Shown: positions 47,163 to 57,317 of the stretch, piece by piece
Layout: every line of letters begins with the position of its first letter
How positions within the stretch are numbered: the first letter of the stretch is position 1
NCBI GenBank assembly: GCA_938743325.2
Contig: OW568862.1
Span: 783,501 to 847,500, forward strand
DNA: 64,000 nt
Direction of reading: 5' to 3'
From: Pycnococcus provasolii
Taxonomy: Eukaryota; Chlorophyta; Pseudoscourfieldiophyceae; Pseudoscourfieldiales; Pycnococcaceae
The notes under the pieces: model-generated
Told to the model about the DNA's origin: nothing
Seen by the model: only the letters and a program-made list of their open reading frames with translations
The model's database searches: none
Made by a program: the position numbers and the translations under genes

Positions 47163-49175
47163 ATGGAGGCGCCGCGGTTGCGCTCCATGCTTGACAAGCA
47201 TGCCGGCGGTAACTTTGGAGCAGACAGAGACAGAGATGTGTCAGCTGAGTCAGGAGTCAGCACCTTGTTACCGAGGAGTAGACAGACGGCCGCGTCCTCC
47301 AACTCCGCTTGCCGCTACTTTGGACTATCCGTCCTCGTTCTCGCGTTCTTCATAGGCGCAGCCACACCCGCACTTCTGAAAAGCACGTCGATATGGGAGC
47401 TGTACGATCGCACGTCCAAATCCGTCTCTGAGGTTGTAGGGACGTTCGACTTCGACTTCGACTTCGCGTCGCACGACGACGTCGATGAGCCGGTGCCGCC
47501 AACCTTACCAGATCTGCCAGAACAAGGGCAAGACGAGCCGGACGACGAGATGGAGGTGCAAGACCCCACCAAACCGCCGCCGGCGCCACGGCCAGTGGCG
47601 ACTGTTTCGAAAGCGTCGCCAAAAGGAGCACCAGCGAAAGGGATCGCGGCGTCGAAGCAGGGTGGCGGAGGAGGTGGAGTCGCACTCGTCGAGATCGAAG
47701 CTGTCAAGCACTGTGGCGTGTCCTATCGCCCTGAGCCGCAGACGCGCGCTCTCAAGGAGGGAAATCACAAGTGCCGTTGCACGGCGGCAAGTTGCGAAGA
47801 TCTCGACAATCCGTCGATGACTTACATTGTCCACGTCGAGGCGAAGTCGCTCTCCACGGCGGTGTTGCAGGCGTCGCTTCGCAAGGCGTTTACAAGCATA
47901 AGGTCGCATATGGACGTAAACCGCGGTCCAAGCTTCGAAACCTTCGTATCCATGCCCGCACCTGAGCGTGCTTCGACTGCCAAGGCTGTATTTGCGGCGT
48001 TCCTGAAGGCGGCGGCGATTGTCGAGCCGAAGGGTAGGAACTCATGGGAAGCGACGATGGCGCGCTCCAGCATCGTGTTCCGGGACGCAGCCTCCGTCGC
48101 CAGCACAATCGGTGGCGAAGAATCGTATCGTGCATCTCTCGCTCCTCTCTACCGTGCCGCCAATGCACGCGAGATCGCCGTCGCGCGCATTGACGAGAAC
48201 GGAAACGCCGTGCTCGACGCGGCGCAGCTGCGTGACGATGCCATGCGATCTTACTCCAGCGATGGGAAGGAATGTGGGAAGGACGACATTGACTTTTCCT
48301 TCGCGATTCAGTACTTTCGTCGCCCTTCGCTGATCAACGCGATCGTCGGCGCGCTGAAGAAGCTCAAGATTGACGGCGAAATACTCGTGAATGATGACAG
48401 CGCGTCAGAAATCGACGTCTGGCTCACGGGAATGAGCAAGGGTTCCGACTGGCCGTTTTACCTACTCGTCAGCGGCAACGTACACGAGATTCGCGGGTAC
48501 AATCGCCTCGCGAAGATGGCACGCGGGAAGCACATCGTCTTCATGCAAGATGACGACGTGCCGCCGCCAACGCCGCGATGGATCCTTCACGCCACGAGTC
48601 TGTTTCGTAAGAACTCGAAGCTTGGCATCCTCGCTGGCTTCACGGGAACCATTCAAGGTGGGCCTCTCACGGGAAAATATGGCGTGCAGAAGGACGCAAT
48701 CAAGTACCGCTCCTCGTTCCAGCGACGTCCTTTCATGTTCGTCACGCTTGCAAACATGGGTCCCATGATATTCCGCCGTACAGCATTCCACGAGCTGGGC
48801 ATGTTCAGTGGGAACTTCAGCTGTCGATCAGAGCCTGGTATCGGATTTGACTACGAGATGAGCCTGCGCATGTGGTACTACGGGTACTCCGTTGGGATTT
48901 TTGACACCGAGTTCAAGTACGCCGTTGGTCAGGCTGGCAGCGGCACACGCGCGAATCGCGGTCTTTACCGCGCGCGTCAGAACATCGAGCGTCGCAACAG
49001 CCGTTACCACAAAGCCGTGTACGGCCCTGGCAGAGGTGCTTTGAACTTCTACATCCGCCAGGGTTTGCCAGGCACACCTTCGGCGAAGAGCACGCCTCGT
49101 AGCGGCGTGAGAGGCGTGGGCAAGCTCGTGCACGAGGCGAACGAGGCGCTTGCGAGTACGCCATCTAAGTTTTAG
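47163..49175 (+). CDS. Type II membrane glycosyltransferase with GT-A (GT2-like) fold
   Basis: 670 residues from the ATG at 47163 (MEAPRLRSML); a GTG two codons earlier was not used. A signal-anchor (YFGLSVLVLAFFIGAATPAL, about 52-71) follows a basic cytosolic head. An acidic/Pro-rich stem comes next, then a region with CGVSYRPEP and CRCTAASCEDLDN. The catalytic domain has FSFAIQYFRRPSLINAIVGA, GEILVNDDSAS, MARGKHIVFMQDDDVPPPT (a DxD-type metal site), FTGTIQGGPLTG and later FDYEMSLRMWYYGYSVGIFD. The layout is that of family 2-like inverting transferases in the Golgi or ER. Donor and acceptor are unknown. TGTAA lies at 49214. Confidence 0.8.
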   Translation: MEAPRLRSMLDKHAGGNFGADRDRDVSAESGVSTLLPRSRQTAASSNSACRYFGLSVLVLAFFIGAATPALLKSTSIWELYDRTSKSVSEVVGTFDFDFDFASHDDVDEPVPPTLPDLPEQGQDEPDDEMEVQDPTKPPPAPRPVATVSKASPKGAPAKGIAASKQGGGGGGVALVEIEAVKHCGVSYRPEPQTRALKEGNHKCRCTAASCEDLDNPSMTYIVHVEAKSLSTAVLQASLRKAFTSIRSHMDVNRGPSFETFVSMPAPERASTAKAVFAAFLKAAAIVEPKGRNSWEATMARSSIVFRDAASVASTIGGEESYRASLAPLYRAANAREIAVARIDENGNAVLDAAQLRDDAMRSYSSDGKECGKDDIDFSFAIQYFRRPSLINAIVGALKKLKIDGEILVNDDSASEIDVWLTGMSKGSDWPFYLLVSGNVHEIRGYNRLAKMARGKHIVFMQDDDVPPPTPRWILHATSLFRKNSKLGILAGFTGTIQGGPLTGKYGVQKDAIKYRSSFQRRPFMFVTLANMGPMIFRRTAFHELGMFSGNFSCRSEPGIGFDYEMSLRMWYYGYSVGIFDTEFKYAVGQAGSGTRANRGLYRARQNIERRNSRYHKAVYGPGRGALNFYIRQGLPGTPSAKSTPRSGVRGVGKLVHEANEALASTPSKF

Positions 49176-49230
49176 AACAGAACGATAAGGACGTACAGTT
49201 TAAAAAAAACTCATGTAACACATACCATTT

Positions 49231-49352
49231 TACGATTATACCACTATGAGGCCACTAAGGTAGGTTGCCCTCGCGCGACGTCAAAAGCGCATCCCAAGGG
49301 ATTTTTGACATAATGTAACCTACATCATGTGCAGCGTGCTAGAAACCCGAAC
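49231..49352 (+). repeat. Direct repeat copy 1
   Basis: It begins TACGATTATACCACTATGAG and ends GTGCAGCGTGCTAGAAACCC, then GAAC. It matches 50034-50162 except for short insertions: this copy has an extra ~17 bp after the ATTTTT run, while copy 2 has two more GACGTCAATCTGT units. Confidence 0.9.
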
Positions 49353-49626
49353 CTATAGGATAAGATAGGGGATATGGCATATGTTCACCACTCACTTCAC
49401 CACAAGCCAGGCGAACGTACATTACGAGGTACTATAACCCAACCCATTGTGTACATACATAAAGTCATAAAGGTATTTGTCCGCATCGTGTGACGACATG
49501 TCTCGTGCCCTAATATTGATCGTATGTTTGCCTATACTTTGCTTGCAAGCTCCTCGTGAGTCGTGAGTCGCTTCGGAACTTCGGAGTACTCGCCTTGAGC
49601 TGTGCCATGATGATGATGTGAATTTG

Positions 49627-49829
49627 GATGGCAGAACACCGTCTTTGGATCAGCCACGTCCGATTCAAGACAACAGAATTCCAATCAGAACACACTCTTT
49701 GGGTCAGCTAAGTCCGATTCAAGGAAACAGAGTTCCAATCAGAACACACTCTTTGGATCAGCCGAGTCCGATTCAAGGAAACAGAATTCCAAGCACTTCG
49801 GCAGAGAAAAGCACGTTCTCGTTCTCCTA
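49627..49829 (+). pseudogene. Degenerate fragment copy of the Pro-rich 7-TM gene C-terminal region
   Basis: It encodes three 18-residue units of the type PIRTHSLDQPSPIQGNRI followed by PSTSAEKSTFS. This is the same sequence that occurs with two units at 54529-54672 inside the downstream gene. No start, promoter or rest of the gene accompanies it. It is likely the remnant of a tandem duplicate or a recombination product. Confidence 0.85.
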
Positions 49830-50033
49830 GCAGAATCTTTTGGAATCCTCTTCCCGTGCCCGGCCCCGTGGGAAAAGACGTCCGTTTCCCTCGTGTACCT
49901 GTATCCCCGGTGCTCGTTTACATAACTTACCCATTTTTGCAGTCCGTTTTGCAAGAGTGATGATTAAGCTAGTTGCCATGTGATGCCAAGTGATGCCATG
50001 TAATCAGTAATGCCATGTGATTAGCCTTAACAT

Positions 50034-50162
50034 TACGATTATACCACTATGAGGCCACTAAGGTAGGTTGACCTCGCGCGACGTCAATCTGTGACGTCAA
50101 TCTGTGACGTCAATCTGCATCCCAAGGGATTTTTTATGTGCAGCGTCATAGAAACCCGAACT
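50034..50162 (+). repeat. Direct repeat copy 2, with 13-bp triplicate
   Basis: Same sequence as 49231-49352, about 803 bp away. It contains three tandem GACGTCAATCTG(T) units at 50080-50118, two of them forming TGACGTCA, the bZIP/CRE-type palindrome. Confidence 0.9.
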
Positions 50163-50627
50163 AAGAAGATACCGTTTCTGCAAGTCTCCGCCATCATCCG
50201 AGCTGCTTTTCACGCTATGTACCCAGCCACAGCCTGGCAAGTCCAGTTTCGCGAGGGCCCTTAACGTGAGACATGAGAGGATCACGTGAGCCTGTTGTAA
50301 AAAGTAGTGGCTTCGTGAAGTCGCGAAGTGTGTTTGAGCCGTGATCTTGAGTTGAGTTGAGCCGTTCCCTTGAGAGAGGGGTGAGTGAGGAAGGCCTCCT
50401 AAGGTAGGAAGTACCCTCGAGGTCGAAGATCTGCACTCGTCAAGCCCTCGAGAGGCTCAAGGTGTGTGTGTGAGGGGCCTTCTTGCTTGAGCCTGCAGAG
50501 TGTTGCTCAAGCTGACTGGAAAAGAAGGCCGCTTTACAGTACTTTCCCTCGAGAACCACCCCTTAAGGCTTAAGTTACACGACACATAAGGCAGGCTCCA
50601 CGTCCCTTACAAGTCCGCCTTTGCGCC

Positions 50628-51425
50628 ATGCCTTCGTACGCGTTTGGTGTTCGTGTTTCTGGCTACCGTCTTGGCGACCATTTTATGCTTAGTCTCGTGT
50701 GTTTTCTTTCTAGTGTGTCGTCAGCGTTTGCGTCGTTGCCGCGCTGCACCGGTAATATAGCAGCGGCCACCTCGCCGTGCTGGAAACCCATATTCATACA
50801 CAACCTCATAGGCCAAGCGGACGCGGACTTCGTGCCCTGGAGCGCAGGACTCAACTACAAGAACCAAAACGCGGATACGGACGACCCCGCCTTGCGCGAG
50901 TACTCGATATTCCCAGACCTTGAAGACTACCGCAGTGCCGATGGCGCGTTCGAGTTCGTGCTCTGGTACGAGCAGCTTGAAGGGGGAACGCTTCAGTCAC
51001 ACATACATTGGAAGCAGTCTCACGACCCAAGAACGGCGTGGAACTCCTGCGGAAGCGGCGCGAACGACGTGGCGAAACGAGTATCAGGCTATGTTGCTAT
51101 CACCGCGAACACTGACTTGCGCGACTGGTGGGGACTGGCGGCCGCGCAGACGGACGCGGCGATCGACACTAGCTGCACAACGTGGAGTGGCGACCGGAGC
51201 AAACGCTATCAACTTGGCCGCGACATACCTCTTTCTTCAAGAGGGGAGTTCTACGGGCCAAGCTTCAACACTCTCATCGTCGCGAGTGATGACCATAGGT
51301 GTTCAGCAATTGGTACTAATAATAGGATGTGCATCGTGAAGGCGGCAGAATTGTGGGTGTACTATAAGCCGAACGTTGCGGACGCAGACGGAACATGGAC
51401 AATTCCAGTTGCTTTTTCTCCACCA

Positions 51426-51457
<32 letters not shown>

Positions 51458-51564
51458 GCCGTCGCCACCACCGTCACCACCGCCGTCGCCGCCCCCATCT
51501 CCACCGCCGTCGCCACCACCGCCACCGCCGTTGGTTTCGCCGCCACCGCCACCGCCATTGGTTT

Positions 51565-51601
<37 letters not shown>

Positions 51602-54600
51602 TCCACCGCCGTCGCCGCCGCCATATCCACCACCATCACCGCCGCCGTCGCCTCCGCCGTTGGCGCCTCCACCATCTCCTCCTCATCCACCACCACCGTC
51701 ACCTCCACCGTCACCGCCACCGCCACCACCGTCACCTCCACCACCTCCTCCTCATCCACCACCACCGTCACCTCCACCGCCACCGCCACCGCCACCGCCG
51801 GCACCTCCAACTCCGAGCCCCCCTCCTCTGCCACCACCTCTTCCTCTCCCTCCTCCACCACCGCCACCGCTACCATCGCGACCTCTGCCACCTATGCCGC
51901 CGCCACCGCCGCCACCACCGCCATCCCCGTCACCACCAGACATGACTCGTATGAGCGCTGTACTGACGCTCCGTGACGGGAACGCGAGCACGGCAGAGTC
52001 ACCCGTGGTTGTTGCATCTTCGGACATCAACCTCGCGCTATCCTTCCAGGAGGATGACCCGAACGACAAAATTGAAGGTTATGTGCCGGAGAAAATCTAC
52101 GGCTTTCGAAAGAAAGGTGTGGTCACTTACACTGCTATTGTGCAGAAAACTGCCGACGCTACTCCGGAGACGGTTATCACGTACGACGTAAGCTTGTCGG
52201 TATCCGGTGAAGGTGCGGAAAGCCCCCTTGATGGCCATAGTTCCTTTGACGTCGTCATTACTCCGAAAATACCGAATGCTGGCATCTGTGGAGATTTCGT
52301 GGATGTCCAGTTGGCTGTGAAATCTGGAACTGCAAAGGACGCGCAGGGCAACAGCAACCTTCAATCTGAGATAGTATACGTGCGCTGGTCACCAGGCGAG
52401 GCGATCTTGCCGCCGTGCCAATCTCCACCTTCTCCGCCGACCCCGCCGCCGAGTCCACCACCGAGCCCGCCACCTCCGAGCCCGCCACCTCCGAGCCCGC
52501 CCAACCCACCATCGCCGCCGCCGAATCCTTGCACTTCAACCGGAAGCTGCTCACCTCCGCCACCACTTCCTCTGCCCCCGCCAATACCGCCGTCACCGCC
52601 ACCTCCAAGCCCGCCTCCCCTGCCGCCACCACCTCCTCCACCACCTCCACCTTTCCTCTCGGCTCTTTTTTCAAAAGGAGCGTATGATGAATATGATGAT
52701 GATGACACATCGCCGCCTCCTTTGCCTGCATCAGTGTCATTCCTTTCGGCAAGTCCACCACCATCGCCAACGCCTCCTCCTCTGTCATCCCCTCCAGCAC
52801 CGCCAACGCCGCCACCACCACCGCGGCCGACATCCCCACCTCGAATCTCATCCGAGGAAACAGTCGTCGCAGCCGAGGTAACTGCCGCTGTTTCAACGTC
52901 TGCTGTTGCATCGAGCGCTGTGAGAAGTAGCGCAGCTATGATAACCATGCAAGCTTTGTATCAGAAGCGTGCCGAGTGGTTGCCATCACCTTCAACGGGA
53001 AGCCCGTTTCGGCTTGCGTGGAAAATTCAAATTGTCGCTTCCGCGGTGTGGCTCTTCCGGGATCACCGTGAAATCGTTCGCATGAGCTACAAAGGGAATC
53101 AAACGAAGAGAGAAAGCGACCAAAGTGTCGCGCGCCGACGACTCGCCGATATCGAGAGCACGGCACAGGATGCACTGACTAGCTGGGACACGAGCGCATA
53201 TCACTCCTTTCTTTTTGTGAATCTTGTTGCGCGCTCGCCACTTTGGGATGACGGCGGCGGCAAGAACACGACTAGCGCGCGCTTGATGCTTGAGCGGTAT
53301 CTCTTTTGGGTATCGTTGGCATTTGCTGTTGGTTGGATGTACCGTCGCTACATCCGACTTAAGTGGAATCGTCGTTCGACTCAGCGTAACATTGACAAAT
53401 CGAGCATGATTTTGGTGGACACCGCGTCTACGATCAGCCCATGGGACATGAACAGGAGAATGCTATCGAATTTGAACAAGGGCAATCTCCCTGCCGAGTG
53501 GGATGTCCTTCACGCACCGGACATGCACTATGCACCTCGCGTGGAGAGCGTCGTGGGCATGCTCGTCGTGATCCCTGGCGTGCTTGTATGTGTCGCATTC
53601 GCCTCCGATGTCGCTGAGGGCTACGAGCCTGTCAGTGCCACCAGCTTGATCATTTTCATCTTGGCTGGATCCGTCGTGATTCTGTTTTATAGCTTAGTCG
53701 CTATCAGCGTTTATGGTGCATCACGATCTGTGCCATACATCAATTACGTGAAAGACAGTAACGGTGGCGGACACTGGCATTCGTGTCGAATCGATCACAG
53801 TCACTTTGCCTCGCGGTTCGGATTCGTTCTCTCATCGATGCGTGCACCAAAGGACGATCGCGACAAGAGGCGACTCGTCGCATATGCGTGGCTTGGACCT
53901 GCACTCATGTGTTCAGTGGCATTATGCTGTGCTTATGGCGGTTCCGCACTCGCAGACGCGAATAGGCGTGGCGCAGGCGCTCTTGGTGCTGGCTTGTTCA
54001 CGGCCCTGGATGCGATAGTTTCCGTGGTGGTACAGCCGCTCGATTCTCGCACATTTAGTGTCATTGACATCACGTCGACAATGCTGATATCTGCAGGCTT
54101 TATTCTGCATGGTGTGCATTTCATGAGATCTTTGAGTGGCTCTTCAGACATCGGCATAGGCCTGCACCTCGCTGCCGTGGTGCTGATGGCTTTGCTCGAG
54201 TACGTCATGTTTGCCCCAGTCATCTGGGCTTTCGTGGCAAAGTATTTCCAATCTCGTGAATCTGAAGACTCGCCCTCAGTGGATCGCAACAAGACGCTTC
54301 GCAAAGCTTCGTTTAGGGGCGATCCCGTTCGCATCGATATGAGTCGTTTGCAAGCGCTAGGATGGACAGGTGACGAGAACAACATGAATGGTATCATCGT
54401 GGAAGACGCACCTGTCGGCGCCTCAGAAGTTGAGGTGGTCCTTTTTGGTGAGCAACAGATCCTCATGAAGAAGGTTCCCGTCGACTTGATTTTGGGCAGC
54501 GAGAATGATGGCAATATCCAAGAGATGGTCAGAACACCCTCTTTGGATCAGCCACGTCCGATTCAAGACAACAGAATTCCAATCAGAACACACTCTTTGG

Positions 54601-54875
54601 ATCAGCCGAGTCCGATTCAAGGAAACAGAATTCCAAGCACTTCGGCAGAAAAAAACACGTTCTCGTCCTCCACGAATGGAAATATGGACAAGTTGAGGTC
54701 GGCGCGTCCGACTTCTGATAATGGTACTGGCAAAGTTGAAGTGCACTCGTTCCTATTCAAGACGGATGGTGACTGGATGAGTGACGACACCGATGGGAGT
54801 GATGACAACAAAGACGCCGATAAGAGTGATGACAACAAAGACGCCGATGAGAGTGATGACAACAACGACACCTGA
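50628..54875 (+). CDS. Cell-surface protein: signal peptide, unknown ectodomain, (SPP)n wall-type regions, Ig-like domain and seven predicted membrane spans
   Basis: 1415 residues from the ATG at 50628. A signal peptide (MLSLVCFLSSVSSAFASLPR) precedes a Cys/Trp-containing domain (about 40-260). The first Pro-rich SPPP region (about 264-437), a beta-rich Ig-like domain (about 440-595, VLTLRDGNAS to VYVRWSPGEA) and a second Pro-rich region (about 600-740) follow. Hydrophobic spans start near 890, 972, 1003, 1082, 1117, 1144 and 1177. The cytosolic tail has two copies of the 18-residue RTHSLDQP repeat and ends with acidic DDNKDADKS/ESDDN units. Pro-rich (SPP)n blocks are typical of chlorophyte wall glycoproteins. 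Seven spans suggest a receptor- or transporter-like module; no known family is recognised. Confidence 0.6.
51419..51940 (+). repeat. CCG/CCA-rich (SPPP)n coding tract 1
   Basis: About 520 bp encoding almost only Pro and Ser with occasional Leu-Val-Ser. It keeps all forward frames and several reverse frames open, so spurious reading frames are dense here. A second tract is at about 52420-52850. Confidence 0.9.
54529..54672 (+). repeat. 54-bp (18-codon) repeat, two copies, in the 7-TM gene tail
   Basis: The unit encodes PIRTHSLDQPSPIQGNRI with a variant first unit (RTPSLDQPRPIQDNRI). The R-T-x-S-L pattern is a plausible basophilic kinase site, which is inference. It is duplicated at 49627-49829 with three units. 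Confidence 0.88.
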
Positions 54876-55212
54876 AAGTTGTGAGAGCCCAGATTTCAAG
54901 CGGGTAACTGAGGACAGTTACTTGACTGGCGTGTTACTCGGGCCTTTTCCAAAATAGAGCTCAGAATCGAGTTCGGTAATGTAATAGAGTTTACTACTTC
55001 GTCCAACTACTACAGTACTGTACGGTTTACATCTAACACCATTCTATACGACTGGAGATAGGCGAGGTGGTAAAGTTTTACGTGGTACGGCCGTACCGGG
55101 TACTGGTATGGCATTCGAGGGGAGGTTCCAGGTTAGGGTTAGGGTTAGGGTTAGGATTCGAGAATTTCCCGTCGTCCCATTCCCTTTCCGCGTTTCCGAC
55201 GACGATGCTGGT
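54876..55212. other. Intergenic region with telomere-like array
   Basis: Contains TGTAA at 54980, CAGTACTGTAC at about 55013-55023 and the TTAGGG array at 55131. An ATG at 55108 is in frame with the next gene but would translate the array as VRVRVRVR, so it is read as untranslated. Confidence 0.6.
55131..55154 (+). repeat. Telomere-like array, four TTAGGG units
   Basis: GGTTAGGGTTAGGGTTAGGG followed by TTAGG, 58 bp upstream of the ATG at 55213, TTAGGG on the sense strand. Confidence 0.95.
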
Positions 55213-56529
55213 ATGGCGGACACGTCGTTAGAAAACTTGCACTGCGTCGCGTCGTCGGCGCTCGCCTCTCCTCCCGCGCCCATTCAGCTCATCTCCCCGC
55301 TCCGGATTCGCCGGCGCCAGAACTCTGCCGCCTCTGATGCGTTCTGCGCGCACGACGCCGTCGTCAAAATACACACACACCCTTCAGACTACGTTCGTGC
55401 AATGCAAATTGTAGCGGCGGCTTTCAGGTCTGGCCATCTCGTGCAAAGCTTGAAGCTGGCAAAGGACGGAATGCACGTGTGCACGTCAGCTCATCGCGAC
55501 ACTCTGAAACAAGCGTACAAAAGTGCAGTGGCATGCCCGCTCTGTGGGCACATGTGCCGTGATATCCGCGGAATACGAGACCATGCAAAGCAACATCACG
55601 GCGCTGACACGCTGACGAAGAGAAACCAGCTTGCCAGGCTGGTGCAACGTGCAGATGACGACGCCGAGAGGCACGTCAAACAGGCGGCGCGGACATCGTC
55701 TTTACCACTAGCCATAGACATCGCAAAGCGTGGTGACTTGCTCGGTTTACAGCAGCTTAGCCACAACGAGCTTGTCGCGACGGACAAACGCCAGGCAAAC
55801 GCCCTTCTGTGGGCAGCGGGTTCAGGGCACGAGCACGTTGTTAATTGGCTTCTGTCGTCGTCGCGCATTGCTCACACCTCATCTCTGCACGAACAGAGAG
55901 ACGTCGACGGCCGTTCTGCGCTCACGTGGGCAGCCCGGGCAGGTCACGTCGCTCTCATCGAAAGGTTCGTGTGCGAAGTGGGCATGGATGTGAATGAGCG
56001 TGCAACCAACGGTACGACACCAATCATGTGGGCAGCCTGGAATCTGCGCAGAGAAGCGTGTGAGCTTCTCGTCAACCTCGGTGCAGACGTGCATGCCACG
56101 AACAGTCACATGTGCAACGTAGCGCAGTGGATCGCGATGGCTCCACGCACCTGTTGTGAGGGCGACAAGTACGAAATTGCGTGCCTACAGGTCTTGTTGC
56201 TCTTCGTCAAACATGGTGTGGATCCCTTGGCTCTGAATCGCAACGCTCACTCGCCGATCCACAAGGCTGCAATGCTGTCGAATTCGCTAATGATTGCTTG
56301 GCTCGTTTCGTCGGTGGTTTCACCACCCGAGCCATACGAGAGACAGATCGCAATGGTTGAAGGTATTCCGCGGCCACCACATCTGAGGCTGGAGCACGTG
56401 GGCGCAGATCTTGACGGGTTGCGTCCAAGCGATTACGCGATGATCGCGGAGAACGCGCCTTTGACGCACCTCCTGCGGAGTGTCGAGGGCATCATGGATG
56501 CAAGAGAGAAAAAATCGCTCATTCTGTGA
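55213..56529 (+). CDS. C2H2 zinc-finger and ankyrin-repeat protein
   Basis: 438 residues from the ATG at 55213 (MADTSLENLH). A classical C2H2 finger CPLCGHMCRDIRGIRDHAKQ continuing HH (spacing C-x2-C-x12-H-x3-H) sits near residue 103. About six ankyrin repeats follow, for example NALLWAAGSGHEHVVNWLLS, SALTWAARAGHVALIERFVC, TTPIMWAAWNLRREACELLV and SPIHKAAMLSNSLMIAWLVS. The HLVQSLKLAKDGMHVCTSAH segment before the finger is unassigned. A nucleic-acid or protein-binding adaptor role is likely; partners are unknown. The longer start at 55108 is less likely because it translates the telomere-like array. Confidence 0.8.
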   Translation: MADTSLENLHCVASSALASPPAPIQLISPLRIRRRQNSAASDAFCAHDAVVKIHTHPSDYVRAMQIVAAAFRSGHLVQSLKLAKDGMHVCTSAHRDTLKQAYKSAVACPLCGHMCRDIRGIRDHAKQHHGADTLTKRNQLARLVQRADDDAERHVKQAARTSSLPLAIDIAKRGDLLGLQQLSHNELVATDKRQANALLWAAGSGHEHVVNWLLSSSRIAHTSSLHEQRDVDGRSALTWAARAGHVALIERFVCEVGMDVNERATNGTTPIMWAAWNLRREACELLVNLGADVHATNSHMCNVAQWIAMAPRTCCEGDKYEIACLQVLLLFVKHGVDPLALNRNAHSPIHKAAMLSNSLMIAWLVSSVVSPPEPYERQIAMVEGIPRPPHLRLEHVGADLDGLRPSDYAMIAENAPLTHLLRSVEGIMDAREKKSLIL

Positions 56530-57317
56530 TGCAATGTACAGTACTACCGACTACACCGGCGACGACGACGACGACGACTACACCGGCGACGACGACAACG
56601 ACAACGACAGAGGCGACGACAACAACGACAGAGGTGACGACGACGACGACGTTAGAGGCGACGACAACAACGACAGATGGCGCCGTTTTCGTGCTCGCCG
56701 TCTTGCTCGTTGCTGTGGCGTAAAGTGTGTGTATTCGAAATATAATTTATCGTAAGATTTGATCGGTTTACAATTTTCCTCGGAACCGTATTTGCAATTT
56801 TCCGAGAAAATAATAGGTAAAGAAAATAGGCCGAGAAAAAAAAAGTTCCTGTGGGATCCCGCTCCGGCACATAACTTTTTAAGCTGGTGCCATTTTTATG
56901 TTTCACTTCACTATTGGTCAACCCAAAACGTCATTATTTTTATAACGGAAAAAAAAAGTGAAGGTTGCAAAATGATGCGCATGTCCTGCCCGTCATTTTC
57001 AGACAATGATTTTCGACTTGCGGTGGGTGGAAGGGTTGTAAAATGGACGATTTGGGTTTGTAAGGAACTATACTTAACTTACTTAGTTATACTTACACAT
57101 ATTTATACTTACTGTAGTACTATATTTATACTTATTATCGAGCGGTCGAGTCTTTTTCCAGGCAACTGCCATTCAACCACCACCCAGCCCGTTGAGTGGC
57201 GCTATGGATAGTGCGTCGGCGAGTTCACGTAATCCTCAACGAACGGCAGTTGCCGCTGCTCGCTCAGTCCCTGAGATCCGCTCTAAGGCGCTGGCTGGTG
57301 GGAAGGACCTCCTAGGA
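56530..57317. other. Convergent region: GAC/GACAAC microsatellite followed by an AT-rich island
   Basis: 56557-56676 is an imperfect (GAC)n/(AAC)n tract with interspersed AGAGGC. From about 56730 to 57140 the base composition turns clearly AT-rich compared with its neighbours. A 150-codon plus-strand frame at 56759-57211 has no domain and ends just before the DUF1254 stop. I do not call it. A transposon remnant or centromere/matrix-like island are possibilities that cannot be decided here. Confidence 0.5.

Larger units (their letters stand above)
49176..50627. other. 1.45-kb intergenic region with direct repeats and a decayed gene fragment
   Basis: It contains a ~120-bp direct repeat at both ends (49231-49352 and 50034-50162), between them a fragment copied from the 3' part of the downstream Pro-rich gene (49627-49829), and a 13-bp triplet repeat built on GACGTCAATCTGT. 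From 50200 to 50627 I see no gene, only the promoter-side DNA of the gene at 50628. Confidence 0.7.

Noticed and set aside
56759-57211. 150-codon plus-strand frame in the AT-rich island
   Set aside because: Unusual composition, no domain, and it abuts the convergent DUF1254 gene; treated as chance.
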